A DNA stretch of 64,000 nt from Polaromonas sp. (GCA_028291985.1 JAQGNE010000080.1:1-64000), one strand, 5' to 3'. Positions 28,894-39,198 are shown, counted from the first letter of the stretch. The notes: generated from the sequence alone by a model not told the origin. Program-made: numbers and translations.

Positions 28894-30804
28894 ATGAACA
28901 AGAAACTCGGTTTTCGGGATCTGAGGCCCCTCACGGCTGCAGCACTTGTTGCCATGTTTCCCGCCGGCGCATGGGCTTCGAGCGCTGTTCAGGTAGCCGG
29001 GCTGGCAGACCTGAGCCTGGAGCAGCTGAGTAATATTTCAGTTACGTCGGTGTCCGGGCGGCCTGAAAGCCTGAGCGATGCCGCAGCGTCGGTCTATGTC
29101 ATCACCGGCGAAGACATTCGGCGTTCCGCTGCCACCAGCTTGCCAGAGGCCTTGCGGCTGGCGCCCAATTTACAGGTAGCCCAGCTAAATGCCGCGCAAT
29201 ATGCCATCAGTGCCCGCGGCTTTAACAACGCCATTGGCAACAAGCTCCTGGTATTGATCGATGGCCGCACTATTTATTCGTCCTTGTTTTCAGGTGTTTT
29301 ATGGGACGCGAATGATGTCGTGCTGGAGGACGTGGAACGGATAGAAGTAGTCAGCGGCCCCGGCGGAACACTCTGGGGTGCCAATGCGGTCAATGGCGTC
29401 ATCAACGTCATCACCCGTTCGGCGGCGCAGACGCAGGGTACGCGGCTGTCAGTCGTGCGGTCGGGCGATGGCGGGTATGAAATGGGCCGCACTGGCGGCA
29501 TTCTGTCGCCGGACAGCCATTACCGGCTGTACGCGATGCTCAGCGACCATGACAATACCTCACGCGCCGATGGTTTCCGGCGGCCCGATGCCTCCTTCAA
29601 GCAGCAACTCGGTTTCCGGGTCGACCTGGGCACTGCGGCGGAAGGGCTGACGCTTCAGGGTGATGCCTACCAGGGCGGGCAGTATCCAGCCAATAACCTG
29701 GCGCCCAAGATGTCGGGCGCCAACCTGCTGGCCCGCTGGAGCAGCAGGTTTGCCAACGGGTCACCTTACAAATTGCAGGCCTACATCGACCAGAGCCAGC
29801 GCGACGATGTCACCGCCTTTCGCAACAAGGCGGCTACAGCTGATATCCAGTTCAGCCATGAAGTGGCGGTGCCCAACGGGCATAAGCTCTTATGGGGTGT
29901 TGGCTACCGGCATACCCGTGACGAAAACGACAACAGCCCGCTGGCCGCCTTTGCTCCTGCCGCGCGTGATCTGAACTGGGCCAATGTGTTTGCCCAGCAG
30001 GACCTCAAGCTCCATGATGCGCTTCAGCTGACGATTGGCGCCAAGGCCGAGCGTAATGTGTACACCGGTTGGGAATTTTTGCCCAATGCGCGGCTTTCCT
30101 GGCGCCATTCAGCCGATGACACCAGCTGGGCTGCTGCCTCCAGGGCCGTCAGGGCGCCAGCGCGGCTTGACAAGGAGCTTGTCTCTCCCAGTACGCCGCC
30201 ATTTGTCGTCAATGGCGGGCCGGCATTTGATTCGGAAATTGCCCATGTTCTGGAGGTAGGTCACCGCGGCTTTGCGGGTCAGGCGGTGTCGTATTCGGTT
30301 TCCGCCTTTCAGCAGCGTTACGACAAACTTCGCAGCATTGCACCGGGCGCAAGCGGCGCCGCGGTGTTGGCCAACCAGATCAAGGGCGTGGTCAATGGCG
30401 TTGAAGGTTGGGCCAGCTGGCAGGCCGCCAGCAACTGGCGACTGGGCGGCGGCTTCCTGGCGCTGCGCAAGCATCTGCAGCTCACTGACGGCAGTCGCGA
30501 TGTGAATGGCCTTGCCGCACTGGGCAACGATCCTCGCTATCAGCTGAGTCTGAATTCACACCTCGATCTGTCTGAGCGCAGCGAGCTCAATGTGATGGTG
30601 CGCCGGGTTGGCGCCCTGCCGTCGCCGCAGGTTGCCGCATACACCGCCGTCGATGCACGCCTGGCTTGGCACGTCACCCCTGTTCTGGAGCTGTCTCTGC
30701 TGGCGCAGAACATATTCGACAGGCGGCATATCGAGTTCAATGCCATCGGCATGGCCAGCCAGATCGAGCGCCGCATATTCCTTAAAGCGATATGGCAGCT
30801 TTGA
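28894..30804 (+). CDS. TonB-dependent outer membrane receptor
   Basis: Signal peptide, plug domain RGFNNAIGNKLLVLIDGRTIYSSLFSGVLWDANDVVLEDVERIEVVSGPGGTLWGANAVNGVINVIT. Confidence 0.94.
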   Translation: MNKKLGFRDLRPLTAAALVAMFPAGAWASSAVQVAGLADLSLEQLSNISVTSVSGRPESLSDAAASVYVITGEDIRRSAATSLPEALRLAPNLQVAQLNAAQYAISARGFNNAIGNKLLVLIDGRTIYSSLFSGVLWDANDVVLEDVERIEVVSGPGGTLWGANAVNGVINVITRSAAQTQGTRLSVVRSGDGGYEMGRTGGILSPDSHYRLYAMLSDHDNTSRADGFRRPDASFKQQLGFRVDLGTAAEGLTLQGDAYQGGQYPANNLAPKMSGANLLARWSSRFANGSPYKLQAYIDQSQRDDVTAFRNKAATADIQFSHEVAVPNGHKLLWGVGYRHTRDENDNSPLAAFAPAARDLNWANVFAQQDLKLHDALQLTIGAKAERNVYTGWEFLPNARLSWRHSADDTSWAAASRAVRAPARLDKELVSPSTPPFVVNGGPAFDSEIAHVLEVGHRGFAGQAVSYSVSAFQQRYDKLRSIAPGASGAAVLANQIKGVVNGVEGWASWQAASNWRLGGGFLALRKHLQLTDGSRDVNGLAALGNDPRYQLSLNSHLDLSERSELNVMVRRVGALPSPQVAAYTAVDARLAWHVTPVLELSLLAQNIFDRRHIEFNAIGMASQIERRIFLKAIWQL

Positions 30805-30848
30805 ATCTCTCACCGCCAGTTGCGGGCATGTCAGGGGTTTTCCTGTGG

Positions 30849-31397
30849 ATGCTTCGCACGGTGTGCTGCTGCGCCCTTGCGCATGTGTTGCTGATTGCCA
30901 CCGCAGCCGCAGCGCAGGTCGCTGCAGCCCCTTCAGAAAATGCGGTGAAGGCCGCTTTTTTATACAGGTTCAGCAGTTTTGCCGAATGGCCCACTGCAGC
31001 ATTCGATGCGTCCGAGCCTTCCTTCATCATCGGTGTGTACGGTAACGATGAGGTGGCGACGGAGCTTGAGAAAATCGTGGCCGGCCGGATGGTCGACGGG
31101 CGGCCGGTAGTGGCCAGACGCATCCGGGAACTGGGTCGCGACACCAGCGCGCACATCCTCTTCATCGGGAACCAGCGTGATAGCAAATTGCGCGATCAGC
31201 TGGCCGTGTTGCTCGGGCCGGTACTTGTCGTCACCGAGCAGGACATGGGACTGACGCAAGGAAGCGTCATCAATTTGTCGATGGACCAGGGAAGGGTTCG
31301 CTTTGCGGTGTCCCTGCCAGCGGCGGAAGCCCGGTCGCTCAAGTTGAGCGCACGCCTGCTGGCGGTGGCCAAAAACGTGGAAGGGCGGTCCCGTTGA
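30849..31397 (+). CDS. YfiR family (DUF4154) periplasmic protein (ATG at 30792 also possible)
   Basis: Signal peptide; ENAVKAAFLYRFSSFAEWP and INLSMDQGRVRFAVSLPAAEARSLKLSARLLAVAK motifs. Confidence 0.88.
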   Translation: MLRTVCCCALAHVLLIATAAAAQVAAAPSENAVKAAFLYRFSSFAEWPTAAFDASEPSFIIGVYGNDEVATELEKIVAGRMVDGRPVVARRIRELGRDTSAHILFIGNQRDSKLRDQLAVLLGPVLVVTEQDMGLTQGSVINLSMDQGRVRFAVSLPAAEARSLKLSARLLAVAKNVEGRSR

Positions 31398-33685
31398 AGG
31401 CGGCTGGCCCAGCGTCAACGCTGCCTCCGCTGCCCCTTCCCGAAGGGACACGGTCCATCCGGCAAAAGCTGAAACGGACACTGACGATCACGACTTTCCT
31501 CGCGCTGCTCATGGCCGGAATAGCCCTGCTGGCGCTGGACATGCGCAGCCGGCTCCAGACTCTGCAGGAGGATCTGCTCACCCAGGCCAATATCCTGGGC
31601 CTGGCCAACATACCCGCGCTCAGTTTTGACGATCCAAAGGTCGCCATGGAAAACCTGAGCATGATGCGCGCCAACAACAATGTCGAGGTGGCCGCCCTGT
31701 ATGACGCGCAGGGCAAACTTTTTGCAGCATTCACGTCGCCGGACAGCCAGGCTGTCGTGCCACCCGCAAACCGCCGTGATGGTGCCGGCATCTGGACCGA
31801 CACCCGGTGGATGCAAGCCTGGGTCACAGTCACCTCGCAGAACGAGACGGTGGGCATGGTCTATCTGCAGGTGCGCCACAACCTGCTGCAGCGGCTCTTG
31901 GAATATGTTGGCGTCCTGATCGTGGTGCTGGGCAGCAGCCTTTTTGCAGCGCTGATGCTGGCCAACCGGATGCAGACAACATTGACCACACCACTGCTGG
32001 CCATCAGCGGTGTGGCGCGAAAAATTCTCGAGACCAATGATTTTTCCCTGCGTGCGCCGAAAAAGAGCGACGACGAAATCGGCACACTGGTCGACCTGTT
32101 CAATTCGATGCTGGACGAACTGGGGCACCGCGCCCGGATTCTCATGCGCGCCAACAACGCGCTGCGCAGCAGTGACGACCGCTACCAGCTTGCCGTGCGC
32201 GGCTCCAGCGCCGGCTTGTGGGACTGGGACATGGTGGCCGGCACTACTTTTTATTCACCCCGCTTCAAGGCCCTGCTCGGCTACACCCATGAAGAATTTC
32301 CAGACCTGCCGGAGTCGCTGGCACAGGTCCTCCACACCGATGATCGAATTGCGGTGCGCGACGCCTTGCGCGAACACCTGAGCCAGGACAAGCCCTATCA
32401 GGTGGAATGCAGGCTGCGCCTCAAAAGCGGCGAATGGCGCTGGTTTCTGATTGCTGGCATGGCGGAAAAAGATGCGATGGGCAAGGCTTTCCGCATGGCT
32501 GGCTCCGTGATTGAAGTGACCGAGCGCAAGGAGGCCGAGCAGATACTGCAGGATGCCAACCGCGCCAAAGACGAATTCCTGGCCACGCTGGCCCATGAGC
32601 TGCGCAATCCGCTCGCCCCGATCAGAACCTGCCTGCAAATTCTCAAAAAAGACGCCAACAACGGGGCTGCTTCCGAACATGCACGCGAAGTGATGGAGCG
32701 GCAGCTGGCGCACATGGTGCGCCTGATTGACGACCTGCTGGACATATCGCGCATCAACAGCGGCAAGATCAGCATCGAACGCAGCCGCATCCGGCTGGCT
32801 GGCGCCATCGAGACCGCGGTCGAGATCAGCAGGCCCGTGATTGCCGGCAAAGACCATAAGCTGACGCTGGACCTGCCGGCCCTGGATATCGAACTGATGG
32901 CCGACGGCACTCGCCTGGCGCAGGCGCTGGGCAACCTGCTCAATAACGCAGGCAAATACACGCCCGAGGGCGGCCAGATTCACCTGAAGGCGTGGCAGGA
33001 ATCCGGCACCGCCATCATTGAAATCAGCGACAGCGGGGTCGGCATTCCGTCCGGCATGCTGGAGAACATTTTTACGATCTTCACCCAGGTAACCCGTACG
33101 CTGGACCGGTCACAGGGTGGCCTGGGCATTGGGCTTTATCTGGTGCGAAGCCTGGTGGAGCTGCATGGTGGCAGCATCACGGCCGCCAGTGCGGGTTTCA
33201 ACAAGGGAAGCACCTTCACCCTGCGCATTCCATGCCTGCTAGCCAGCCCCACACCACCGGCGGCGTACAGCGTTGATGACGCGCCCGTACAGGAGGCTGC
33301 GCCGCTGAGCGTGCTGGTGGTGGACGACAACGTTGACGCAGCGGAAACACTGCTGGCAGTGTTGCGAATGGACGGCCATAGCGTCAGCGCAGTGTTTGAC
33401 GGCCCGTCGGTACTTGCCGCAGCGGAACTCTGCAGCCCTGACGTCGTGCTGCTGGACATTGGCTTGCCGGGAATGAATGGCTATGAAGTGGCGCGAAAAC
33501 TGCGCGCGGATCCCCGTTTCAGCCGTACGCTGCTGGTGGCAATTACCGGCTGGGGAAGTGAAAATGACAAGAAGCTGGCGCTTGAGGCAGGATTTGACCG
33601 GCATCTGACCAAGCCGGTTGACCTTGCGCTGCTGGAAGCTATGCTGGGAGAAGCTGCTGCTGGCAACATGCGTGCTTTTGAATGA
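31394..33685 (+). CDS. Hybrid sensor histidine kinase (periplasmic CHASE8-like sensor, HAMP, PAS, HisKA, HATPase, receiver)
   Basis: LAHELRNPLAPIRTCLQILKK; RRAPKKSDDEIG-type HAMP; LSVLVVDDNVDAAETL receiver; TTG start overlaps upstream TGA. Confidence 0.92.
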   Translation: MKAAGPASTLPPLPLPEGTRSIRQKLKRTLTITTFLALLMAGIALLALDMRSRLQTLQEDLLTQANILGLANIPALSFDDPKVAMENLSMMRANNNVEVAALYDAQGKLFAAFTSPDSQAVVPPANRRDGAGIWTDTRWMQAWVTVTSQNETVGMVYLQVRHNLLQRLLEYVGVLIVVLGSSLFAALMLANRMQTTLTTPLLAISGVARKILETNDFSLRAPKKSDDEIGTLVDLFNSMLDELGHRARILMRANNALRSSDDRYQLAVRGSSAGLWDWDMVAGTTFYSPRFKALLGYTHEEFPDLPESLAQVLHTDDRIAVRDALREHLSQDKPYQVECRLRLKSGEWRWFLIAGMAEKDAMGKAFRMAGSVIEVTERKEAEQILQDANRAKDEFLATLAHELRNPLAPIRTCLQILKKDANNGAASEHAREVMERQLAHMVRLIDDLLDISRINSGKISIERSRIRLAGAIETAVEISRPVIAGKDHKLTLDLPALDIELMADGTRLAQALGNLLNNAGKYTPEGGQIHLKAWQESGTAIIEISDSGVGIPSGMLENIFTIFTQVTRTLDRSQGGLGIGLYLVRSLVELHGGSITAASAGFNKGSTFTLRIPCLLASPTPPAAYSVDDAPVQEAAPLSVLVVDDNVDAAETLLAVLRMDGHSVSAVFDGPSVLAAAELCSPDVVLLDIGLPGMNGYEVARKLRADPRFSRTLLVAITGWGSENDKKLALEAGFDRHLTKPVDLALLEAMLGEAAAGNMRAFE

Positions 33686-33786
33686 GCGCAGCCCGGCAGC
33701 GGCGCCGATAAAATGCGGCGCTGACAGCAGCTCCCCAGGGCTGGCAGGTACGGCATGACCATGAAGTCAGAAGAAAGAGACATGAC

Positions 33787-36021
33787 GTGAGCCCGATTGT
33801 TGTACCGACCCAGACGGCCCGGCAAGCCCATGTCCGCGCCGGGGCGGACATGGGGCGGACACCGCTGCTGTCGCTGCGCGTGCTGGTCTTGCTGTGCATC
33901 GTCCTGCCGCTGCTGGTTTATGGGCTGGTCGGCTTTTACCGCTACCAGCAAATCCGTTCCGAGACCGAAGTGCGGCTTGACCGTGCGCTGCGTATTGCTC
34001 AGGAACACGCGCTCAAGATTTTCGACACCAACGAGCTGGTACTGGCGCGCGTGATGGATGCACTTGGCACCGATAAAGCCAGCGGCATCCATAAGCGCGA
34101 AAAAGCGCTGAATGAACAGCTGCGCGGCATCTCATGGAACAAGCCGCAGATCATGTCGATAGCGGTACATGGCCCTGACGGGCAATTGCTGGCCAGCGAC
34201 CGCGTCTATCCGGCGCCGGCTACCGCCAGCGTGGCAGACCTGCCCTACTTCGCCCAGCACCAGAACCCTTCGGAAACAGATCGGGACCGGGCTTACATCT
34301 CGCAGGTGCTGTCCGACAGCGTTACCGACAGCAAGTTTTTTGCGATGAGCCGCGGCCGCTACGCTGCCGATGGCAATTTTGAAGGCCTGGTATCCATCAG
34401 CCTGTCGCCCACCTACTTCGAGACCATTCACAGCGACCTGGTTGCTGACGAGCCAGGCCTTGCCATCACCATGCTGAGAGAAGACGGCATTATTTTTTCG
34501 CGCTGGCCGTTGCTGCCCTCTACACCCAAAAGCCTGTCGCCGAACAGCCCGGTCATGAGCAAGATCAACGCCGGACATCGGTATGGCAACGCCAACGGGG
34601 TGTCTTCGGTGGATGGGCGCGAACGGCTCCTGACCTTCAGCAAGATAGGCGAATACCCGGTTTTTCTGGGTACCGGCATGGATGTCGACGAGATCCGGTC
34701 CCGGTGGCTGCAGGAAATGGGCTGGCTTGCCGCTTTTGGTGTGCCGCCCCTGATAGGCCTGCTGCTTGCGGCCTACCTGGCCTTGCAGCGCACCCGGGAG
34801 GCGCTGCAGGCCGCGCAGCAACTGCATGATGAAATCGATGCCCGCCAGCGGGTGGAAGAAGCGCTGTTGCAGGCGCAAAAGCTGGAAGCTCTAGGGCGGC
34901 TGACCGGCGGCGTGGCGCATGACTTCAACAATGCGCTGATGGTCATCAGCAACAATGTTTTTTTGCTCAAGCGCAAGCACCCGGTTGCCGACGGCCCCCA
35001 ATTGGAGTCGATTAGCCGGGCGATAGAGTCGGCCACCAAGCTGACGCGCCAGCTGCTGGCGTTTTCACGGCGCCAGGCCATGGTCTCGGAGTGCATACGC
35101 CTGCAAGACAAGCTGCCCACACTGAAAGACCTGCTGGGCCCCGTACTCGGCAGCCAGGTCGTGTTTTCGCTGGACATAGCGCCCGACACCCAGCCGATCA
35201 CCGTGGATTCAGCGGAATTCGAGCTTGCACTGATCAATCTCGCCATCAACGCAAGGGACGCTATGCCTTCGGGTGGCAGTTTTCGCATCCAGGCGCGCAA
35301 TGCCGGACCGGATCTGCCGCCGCTCCTGAAGCAGCCGATGGTGGTGATCGAAGCCACCGACACCGGCAGCGGAATCGATCCGGCTGTGCTCAGCAAGGTT
35401 TTCGAGCCGTTTTTCACCACCAAGCCGGTGGGCCAGGGAACAGGCCTGGGCCTGAGCCAGATTTATGGGCTGTGCCAGCGTGCAGGGGGGCTTGCAACCA
35501 TCCGCAGCGAGTTGGCCACCGGAACCACCGTCAGCCTCTTTTTCCCGGCGCGCCCGGGTGCCGAACCCGGCCGGCCCGATGCTGTTCCGGCTGTACATCG
35601 AGATCTGAAAAAGACAGTTCTGCTGGTGGAAGACAACGAGGAAGTGGCCGCCGCATTGAAGCCGGTGCTGCAAACGCTGGGCTGTACGGTAACGCATGTC
35701 AACCGGGGCGCGGCAGCGCGCGACTGGCTGGACCGGGCATTTTCAAGCGCTGCCGGTGGAGGTGCCGGCTTGCCCGATATTCTGCTTACCGATGTCGTGA
35801 TGCCCGGCCCCATGGACGGCCTTGCGCTGGCCAAATACGCTCGGGAGCATTTCCCCCTGCTCAGGATCATCCTGATGACGGGTTACACCGAGCAGCTCGA
35901 CACCATCTCGCAGCTGGGTTTTCAGGTGCTGCCAAAGCCGTGTTCAGCGGACATCATGGCCGATGCTTTGAGCAAGACCGCTTCCGTGGCTGCAGGCGGT
36001 CAAAGCCTTGATTACAACTGA
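33787..36021 (+). CDS. Hybrid sensor histidine kinase with periplasmic sensor domain and receiver (start may be ATG 33850)
   Basis: GGVAHDFNNALMVISNNVFLLKRKHP H-box; EPFFTTKPVGQGTGLGLSQIYG; KTVLLVEDNEEVAAALKPVLQ receiver. Confidence 0.92.
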   Translation: MSPIVVPTQTARQAHVRAGADMGRTPLLSLRVLVLLCIVLPLLVYGLVGFYRYQQIRSETEVRLDRALRIAQEHALKIFDTNELVLARVMDALGTDKASGIHKREKALNEQLRGISWNKPQIMSIAVHGPDGQLLASDRVYPAPATASVADLPYFAQHQNPSETDRDRAYISQVLSDSVTDSKFFAMSRGRYAADGNFEGLVSISLSPTYFETIHSDLVADEPGLAITMLREDGIIFSRWPLLPSTPKSLSPNSPVMSKINAGHRYGNANGVSSVDGRERLLTFSKIGEYPVFLGTGMDVDEIRSRWLQEMGWLAAFGVPPLIGLLLAAYLALQRTREALQAAQQLHDEIDARQRVEEALLQAQKLEALGRLTGGVAHDFNNALMVISNNVFLLKRKHPVADGPQLESISRAIESATKLTRQLLAFSRRQAMVSECIRLQDKLPTLKDLLGPVLGSQVVFSLDIAPDTQPITVDSAEFELALINLAINARDAMPSGGSFRIQARNAGPDLPPLLKQPMVVIEATDTGSGIDPAVLSKVFEPFFTTKPVGQGTGLGLSQIYGLCQRAGGLATIRSELATGTTVSLFFPARPGAEPGRPDAVPAVHRDLKKTVLLVEDNEEVAAALKPVLQTLGCTVTHVNRGAAARDWLDRAFSSAAGGGAGLPDILLTDVVMPGPMDGLALAKYAREHFPLLRIILMTGYTEQLDTISQLGFQVLPKPCSADIMADALSKTASVAAGGQSLDYN

Positions 36022-36053
36022 CTTGTCTGCTGCGGCGCACAGCTGATTGCGGC

Positions 36054-37196
36054 TTAATGGGTGGTACGCAGCGGCAGGTTCTGCAGCAGGTTTTGCGGTT
36101 TGAGTTGCAGCACACCGGCCGCATTCATCATCATCCCGAGATACACCGGTTTGCCCGCAACACCGGGCTGCATCTCCCGCTGGTCGACAAAGTCGAGCCT
36201 GAAAAGACTCAGCAGGCGCTGCAGGCGGGACTGCTCCACCTCGGCACCGGCATACAGGTCATTGAGCAGCGCCATGGCCTCGGCATCCAGACCAATGTGC
36301 CAGCGCCATGCCTGGTCATCAATTTTTTGAAGCGGCCTGATGCGAACCTCGACACCCAGAAAGTGCCCGACCCAGGCCTGCAGCACGCGAGCCAGAGCCT
36401 TGAGCCCCGAATGAGCGCGTGCCATCGTCAACACCAGGCCATGGCTCAGGTCATTGCTCACCTCATGGCGAAGGTCGAGTAGAAAGCGGCGTGCTGCGCT
36501 TGACCGGCCTTGCTCGACAGCCTGCAGGAATGTCTCGGCGTTTTCCGGGACGAGCACCTGCATGTTCACCACCGGCAGTGGGGCGCCGGCCTCCGCCAAA
36601 AACCGACCCATGTCGCCCACGCCACCGGTGACGCTGAGCATGTCCAGGGTCTGCAGGTCCCCGCTGAGCACCTGTCCATTGTCGGTGCTGATGCGCTGGT
36701 TGCGGTACAGCATCTGCGCGGCCCGGACGTCCCACGCTGTCCAGTTTGCGGCAGAGACCGTATCAGCATCCGCCGCTGAGAGGCCTGGTTGAACCGTCAT
36801 CAGGTTTGCCAGGATCGCCTCGACGACGAGCTCGATGAACAGCATCGGCACATCAACCTGTCCGCCGCCGTCTTTAGGGAACAGGCTGAGGTAATAGGCT
36901 TCAAGCGTGCCCGCTGCCAGTACGCTGTCCCTGAAGCGCAAAAACAAGGTGTAGCTGTCCCGTGCATCTTCATCCCGCAGCGCAGCCAGCTCGTGCGATG
37001 GAACGATCTGGAATGGCGTAGCCAGCAGCGCAGCATGCAGGGCCAACTCGGCGCTGCATGACTCGGCCACTGGCGCAAGCTCGGGGCGCGCCAGAAAAGC
37101 TCTCCAGAACTCATCCGACGGTGCAAGCCATTTCATGTGGCCCGGGGCCGCTGTTGTTAGTACAGGCGAGGCGGAAGCAGGTGTTACGTTATGCAT
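36054..37196 (-). CDS. Conserved hypothetical protein (possibly DUF6352 family)
   Basis: Long 380 aa ORF with codon structure typical of the window; family assignment from memory only. Confidence 0.6.
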   Translation of the reverse strand: MHNVTPASASPVLTTAAPGHMKWLAPSDEFWRAFLARPELAPVAESCSAELALHAALLATPFQIVPSHELAALRDEDARDSYTLFLRFRDSVLAAGTLEAYYLSLFPKDGGGQVDVPMLFIELVVEAILANLMTVQPGLSAADADTVSAANWTAWDVRAAQMLYRNQRISTDNGQVLSGDLQTLDMLSVTGGVGDMGRFLAEAGAPLPVVNMQVLVPENAETFLQAVEQGRSSAARRFLLDLRHEVSNDLSHGLVLTMARAHSGLKALARVLQAWVGHFLGVEVRIRPLQKIDDQAWRWHIGLDAEAMALLNDLYAGAEVEQSRLQRLLSLFRLDFVDQREMQPGVAGKPVYLGMMMNAAGVLQLKPQNLLQNLPLRTTH

Positions 37197-37364
37197 AACC
37201 TATGGTCGCACAGCTGGCACGCCGGGTAGCAACTGCGTCATCAGCCCCCGCCTGGTTAGCGAGCCGGTCTGAACACATCGACCCAGCATGCTGCTCGGGT
37301 CCAGCCCTGCGGTGAACAGGTCAGTTCCGGTCGCGACAAGCTCGGCTGTCAAACTTTAGAGCTT

Positions 37365-37412
37365 GCTATATTTGCAATAGCTAACAACCCTTTCTCAACA
37401 AGGGCTTGAAGC
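37365..37412 (+). repeat. Dispersed repeat copy
   Basis: gctatatttgcaatagctaacaaccctttctcaacaagggcttgaagc. Confidence 0.8.
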
Positions 37413-37720
37413 CTAAATGATCATTTTTTCTATACAAAGCAGCGCCGGCAATCGGCCAGGATCACGCATAGGCGCGCTTTGAAAACCGGTGTGTGCGGCA
37501 CGGCTGTCGGTCAACGGCAAGGGCTTGCCACCGCCTGCTTGCGGGCCTTTTCAAGGCGCCGGGCCGTCACGCAAAACTACCTAATGGTATTACCCGGTAG
37601 CGCTATACCAGTGCGCTGGCTACGATCGGCAGCTGTCAAACGTGGGCTGTTCGTACCTGCCCGACGGTATGTCAGTCGTCACGCTGCAGGTCCACCTCCC
37701 TCAACCCGCCGGAGAGTCAT

Positions 37721-38494
37721 TTGCCAGTTGAGTTCATTCTTGAAACCCGCGGACTGACCAAAGAGTTCAAGGGATTTGTCGCCGTCAACGAGGTGGACCT
37801 GAAGGTTCAACGCGGGCACATACACGCTCTGATCGGACCCAACGGCGCTGGCAAAACCACATTCTTCAACCTGTTGACGAAATTCCTGCCGCCCACCCGC
37901 GGCAGCATTACCTTCAATGGCACCGACATCACCTTTGAAAAACCGGCACAGACGGCCCGCCGCGGCATTGTCCGGTCGTTCCAGATCTCTGCCGTGTTTC
38001 CGCACATGACGGTGCTGGAGAATGTTCGCGCCGCGCTGCAGCGCAACAAGGGTACTTCGTTTCATTTCTGGAAATCAGAAGCCACGCTGCACCACCTGCA
38101 TGACCGGGCGCGCGAATTGCTGGCCGCGGTAGACCTCAGCAGCTTTGCCGATGAAATGACCGTCAACCTGCCTTACGGCCGTAAAAGAGCACTGGAGCTC
38201 GCCACCACGCTCGCGCTCGAGCCCGAGCTGATGCTGCTGGACGAACCTACGCAGGGCATGGGCCATGAAGACGTTGACCGGGTGACGCAGCTGATCAAGA
38301 AAGTTTCTGCGGGTCGCACCATCCTGATGGTCGAGCACAACATGAATGTGGTCTCTTCGATTGCCGACCGCATCACGGTCCTGCAACGCGGCGCCATCAT
38401 CGCTGACGGACCGTATGCCGAGGTCGCGAGGAACCCGCTGGTGATCGAGGCCTACATGGGAACAGCCAACACCGAACTCCAGGGAGCCCACTGA
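37721..38494 (+). CDS. livG: Branched-chain amino acid-type ABC transporter ATP-binding protein (LivG-like)
   Basis: GPNGAGKTTFFNLLTKFLPPTRGSITFNG; VMVEHNMNVV-like H-loop. Confidence 0.92.
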   Translation: MPVEFILETRGLTKEFKGFVAVNEVDLKVQRGHIHALIGPNGAGKTTFFNLLTKFLPPTRGSITFNGTDITFEKPAQTARRGIVRSFQISAVFPHMTVLENVRAALQRNKGTSFHFWKSEATLHHLHDRARELLAAVDLSSFADEMTVNLPYGRKRALELATTLALEPELMLLDEPTQGMGHEDVDRVTQLIKKVSAGRTILMVEHNMNVVSSIADRITVLQRGAIIADGPYAEVARNPLVIEAYMGTANTELQGAH

Positions 38495-39198
38495 TGTCAA
38501 GGGAACTCCTGAGGCTGGACGACCTGCACGCGTGGTATGGCGAATCGCATATCCTGCACGGCGTCAACCTGGTCGTCAACGAGGGCGAAGTCGTCACGCT
38601 GCTGGGCCGCAATGGCGCGGGCCGTACCACCACCATGCGGGCCATCGTCGGCATGACCGGCGCCCGCAAGGGTTCGATCAAGATCCGCGGCGAGGAGGCA
38701 ATCAAGCTGGCGCCGCACAAGGTGGCGCGGCTCGGGCTGGGGTATTGCCCCGAAGAGCGCGGCATTTTTGCAAGCCTAAGCGCTGAAGAAAACCTGATGC
38801 TGCCGCCCACCGTCGGGCCGGGCGGCATGGGCATCGACGAGATCTACACGATGTTTCCTAACCTGAAGGAACGCGCCGCCAGCCCGGGAACCCGGCTGTC
38901 GGGCGGCGAGCAGCAGATGCTCGCCGTGGCGCGCATCCTGCGCACCGGCGCCCGACTGCTGCTGCTGGACGAAATCTCGGAAGGCCTGGCGCCCGTCATC
39001 GTGCAAAAGCTTGCAGCAATGATCCTGACGCTCAAGGCCAAGGGATACACCATCGTACTGGTCGAGCAGAACTTCCGCTTTGCGGCGCCACTGGCCGACC
39101 GTTTTTATGTCATGGAGCATGGCCGTATCGTCAAGCATTTTGCCCAGGGCGAACTGCAAGCCAATATGGGCATGCTGCAGGAATACCTGGGCGTCTGA
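38494..39198 (+). CDS. livF: Branched-chain amino acid-type ABC transporter ATP-binding protein (LivF-like) with R in Walker A
   Basis: LLGRNGAGRTTTMRAIVGMTGARKGSI; LSGGEQQMLAVARIL; LVEQNFRFA. Confidence 0.92.
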   Translation: MSRELLRLDDLHAWYGESHILHGVNLVVNEGEVVTLLGRNGAGRTTTMRAIVGMTGARKGSIKIRGEEAIKLAPHKVARLGLGYCPEERGIFASLSAEENLMLPPTVGPGGMGIDEIYTMFPNLKERAASPGTRLSGGEQQMLAVARILRTGARLLLLDEISEGLAPVIVQKLAAMILTLKAKGYTIVLVEQNFRFAAPLADRFYVMEHGRIVKHFAQGELQANMGMLQEYLGV

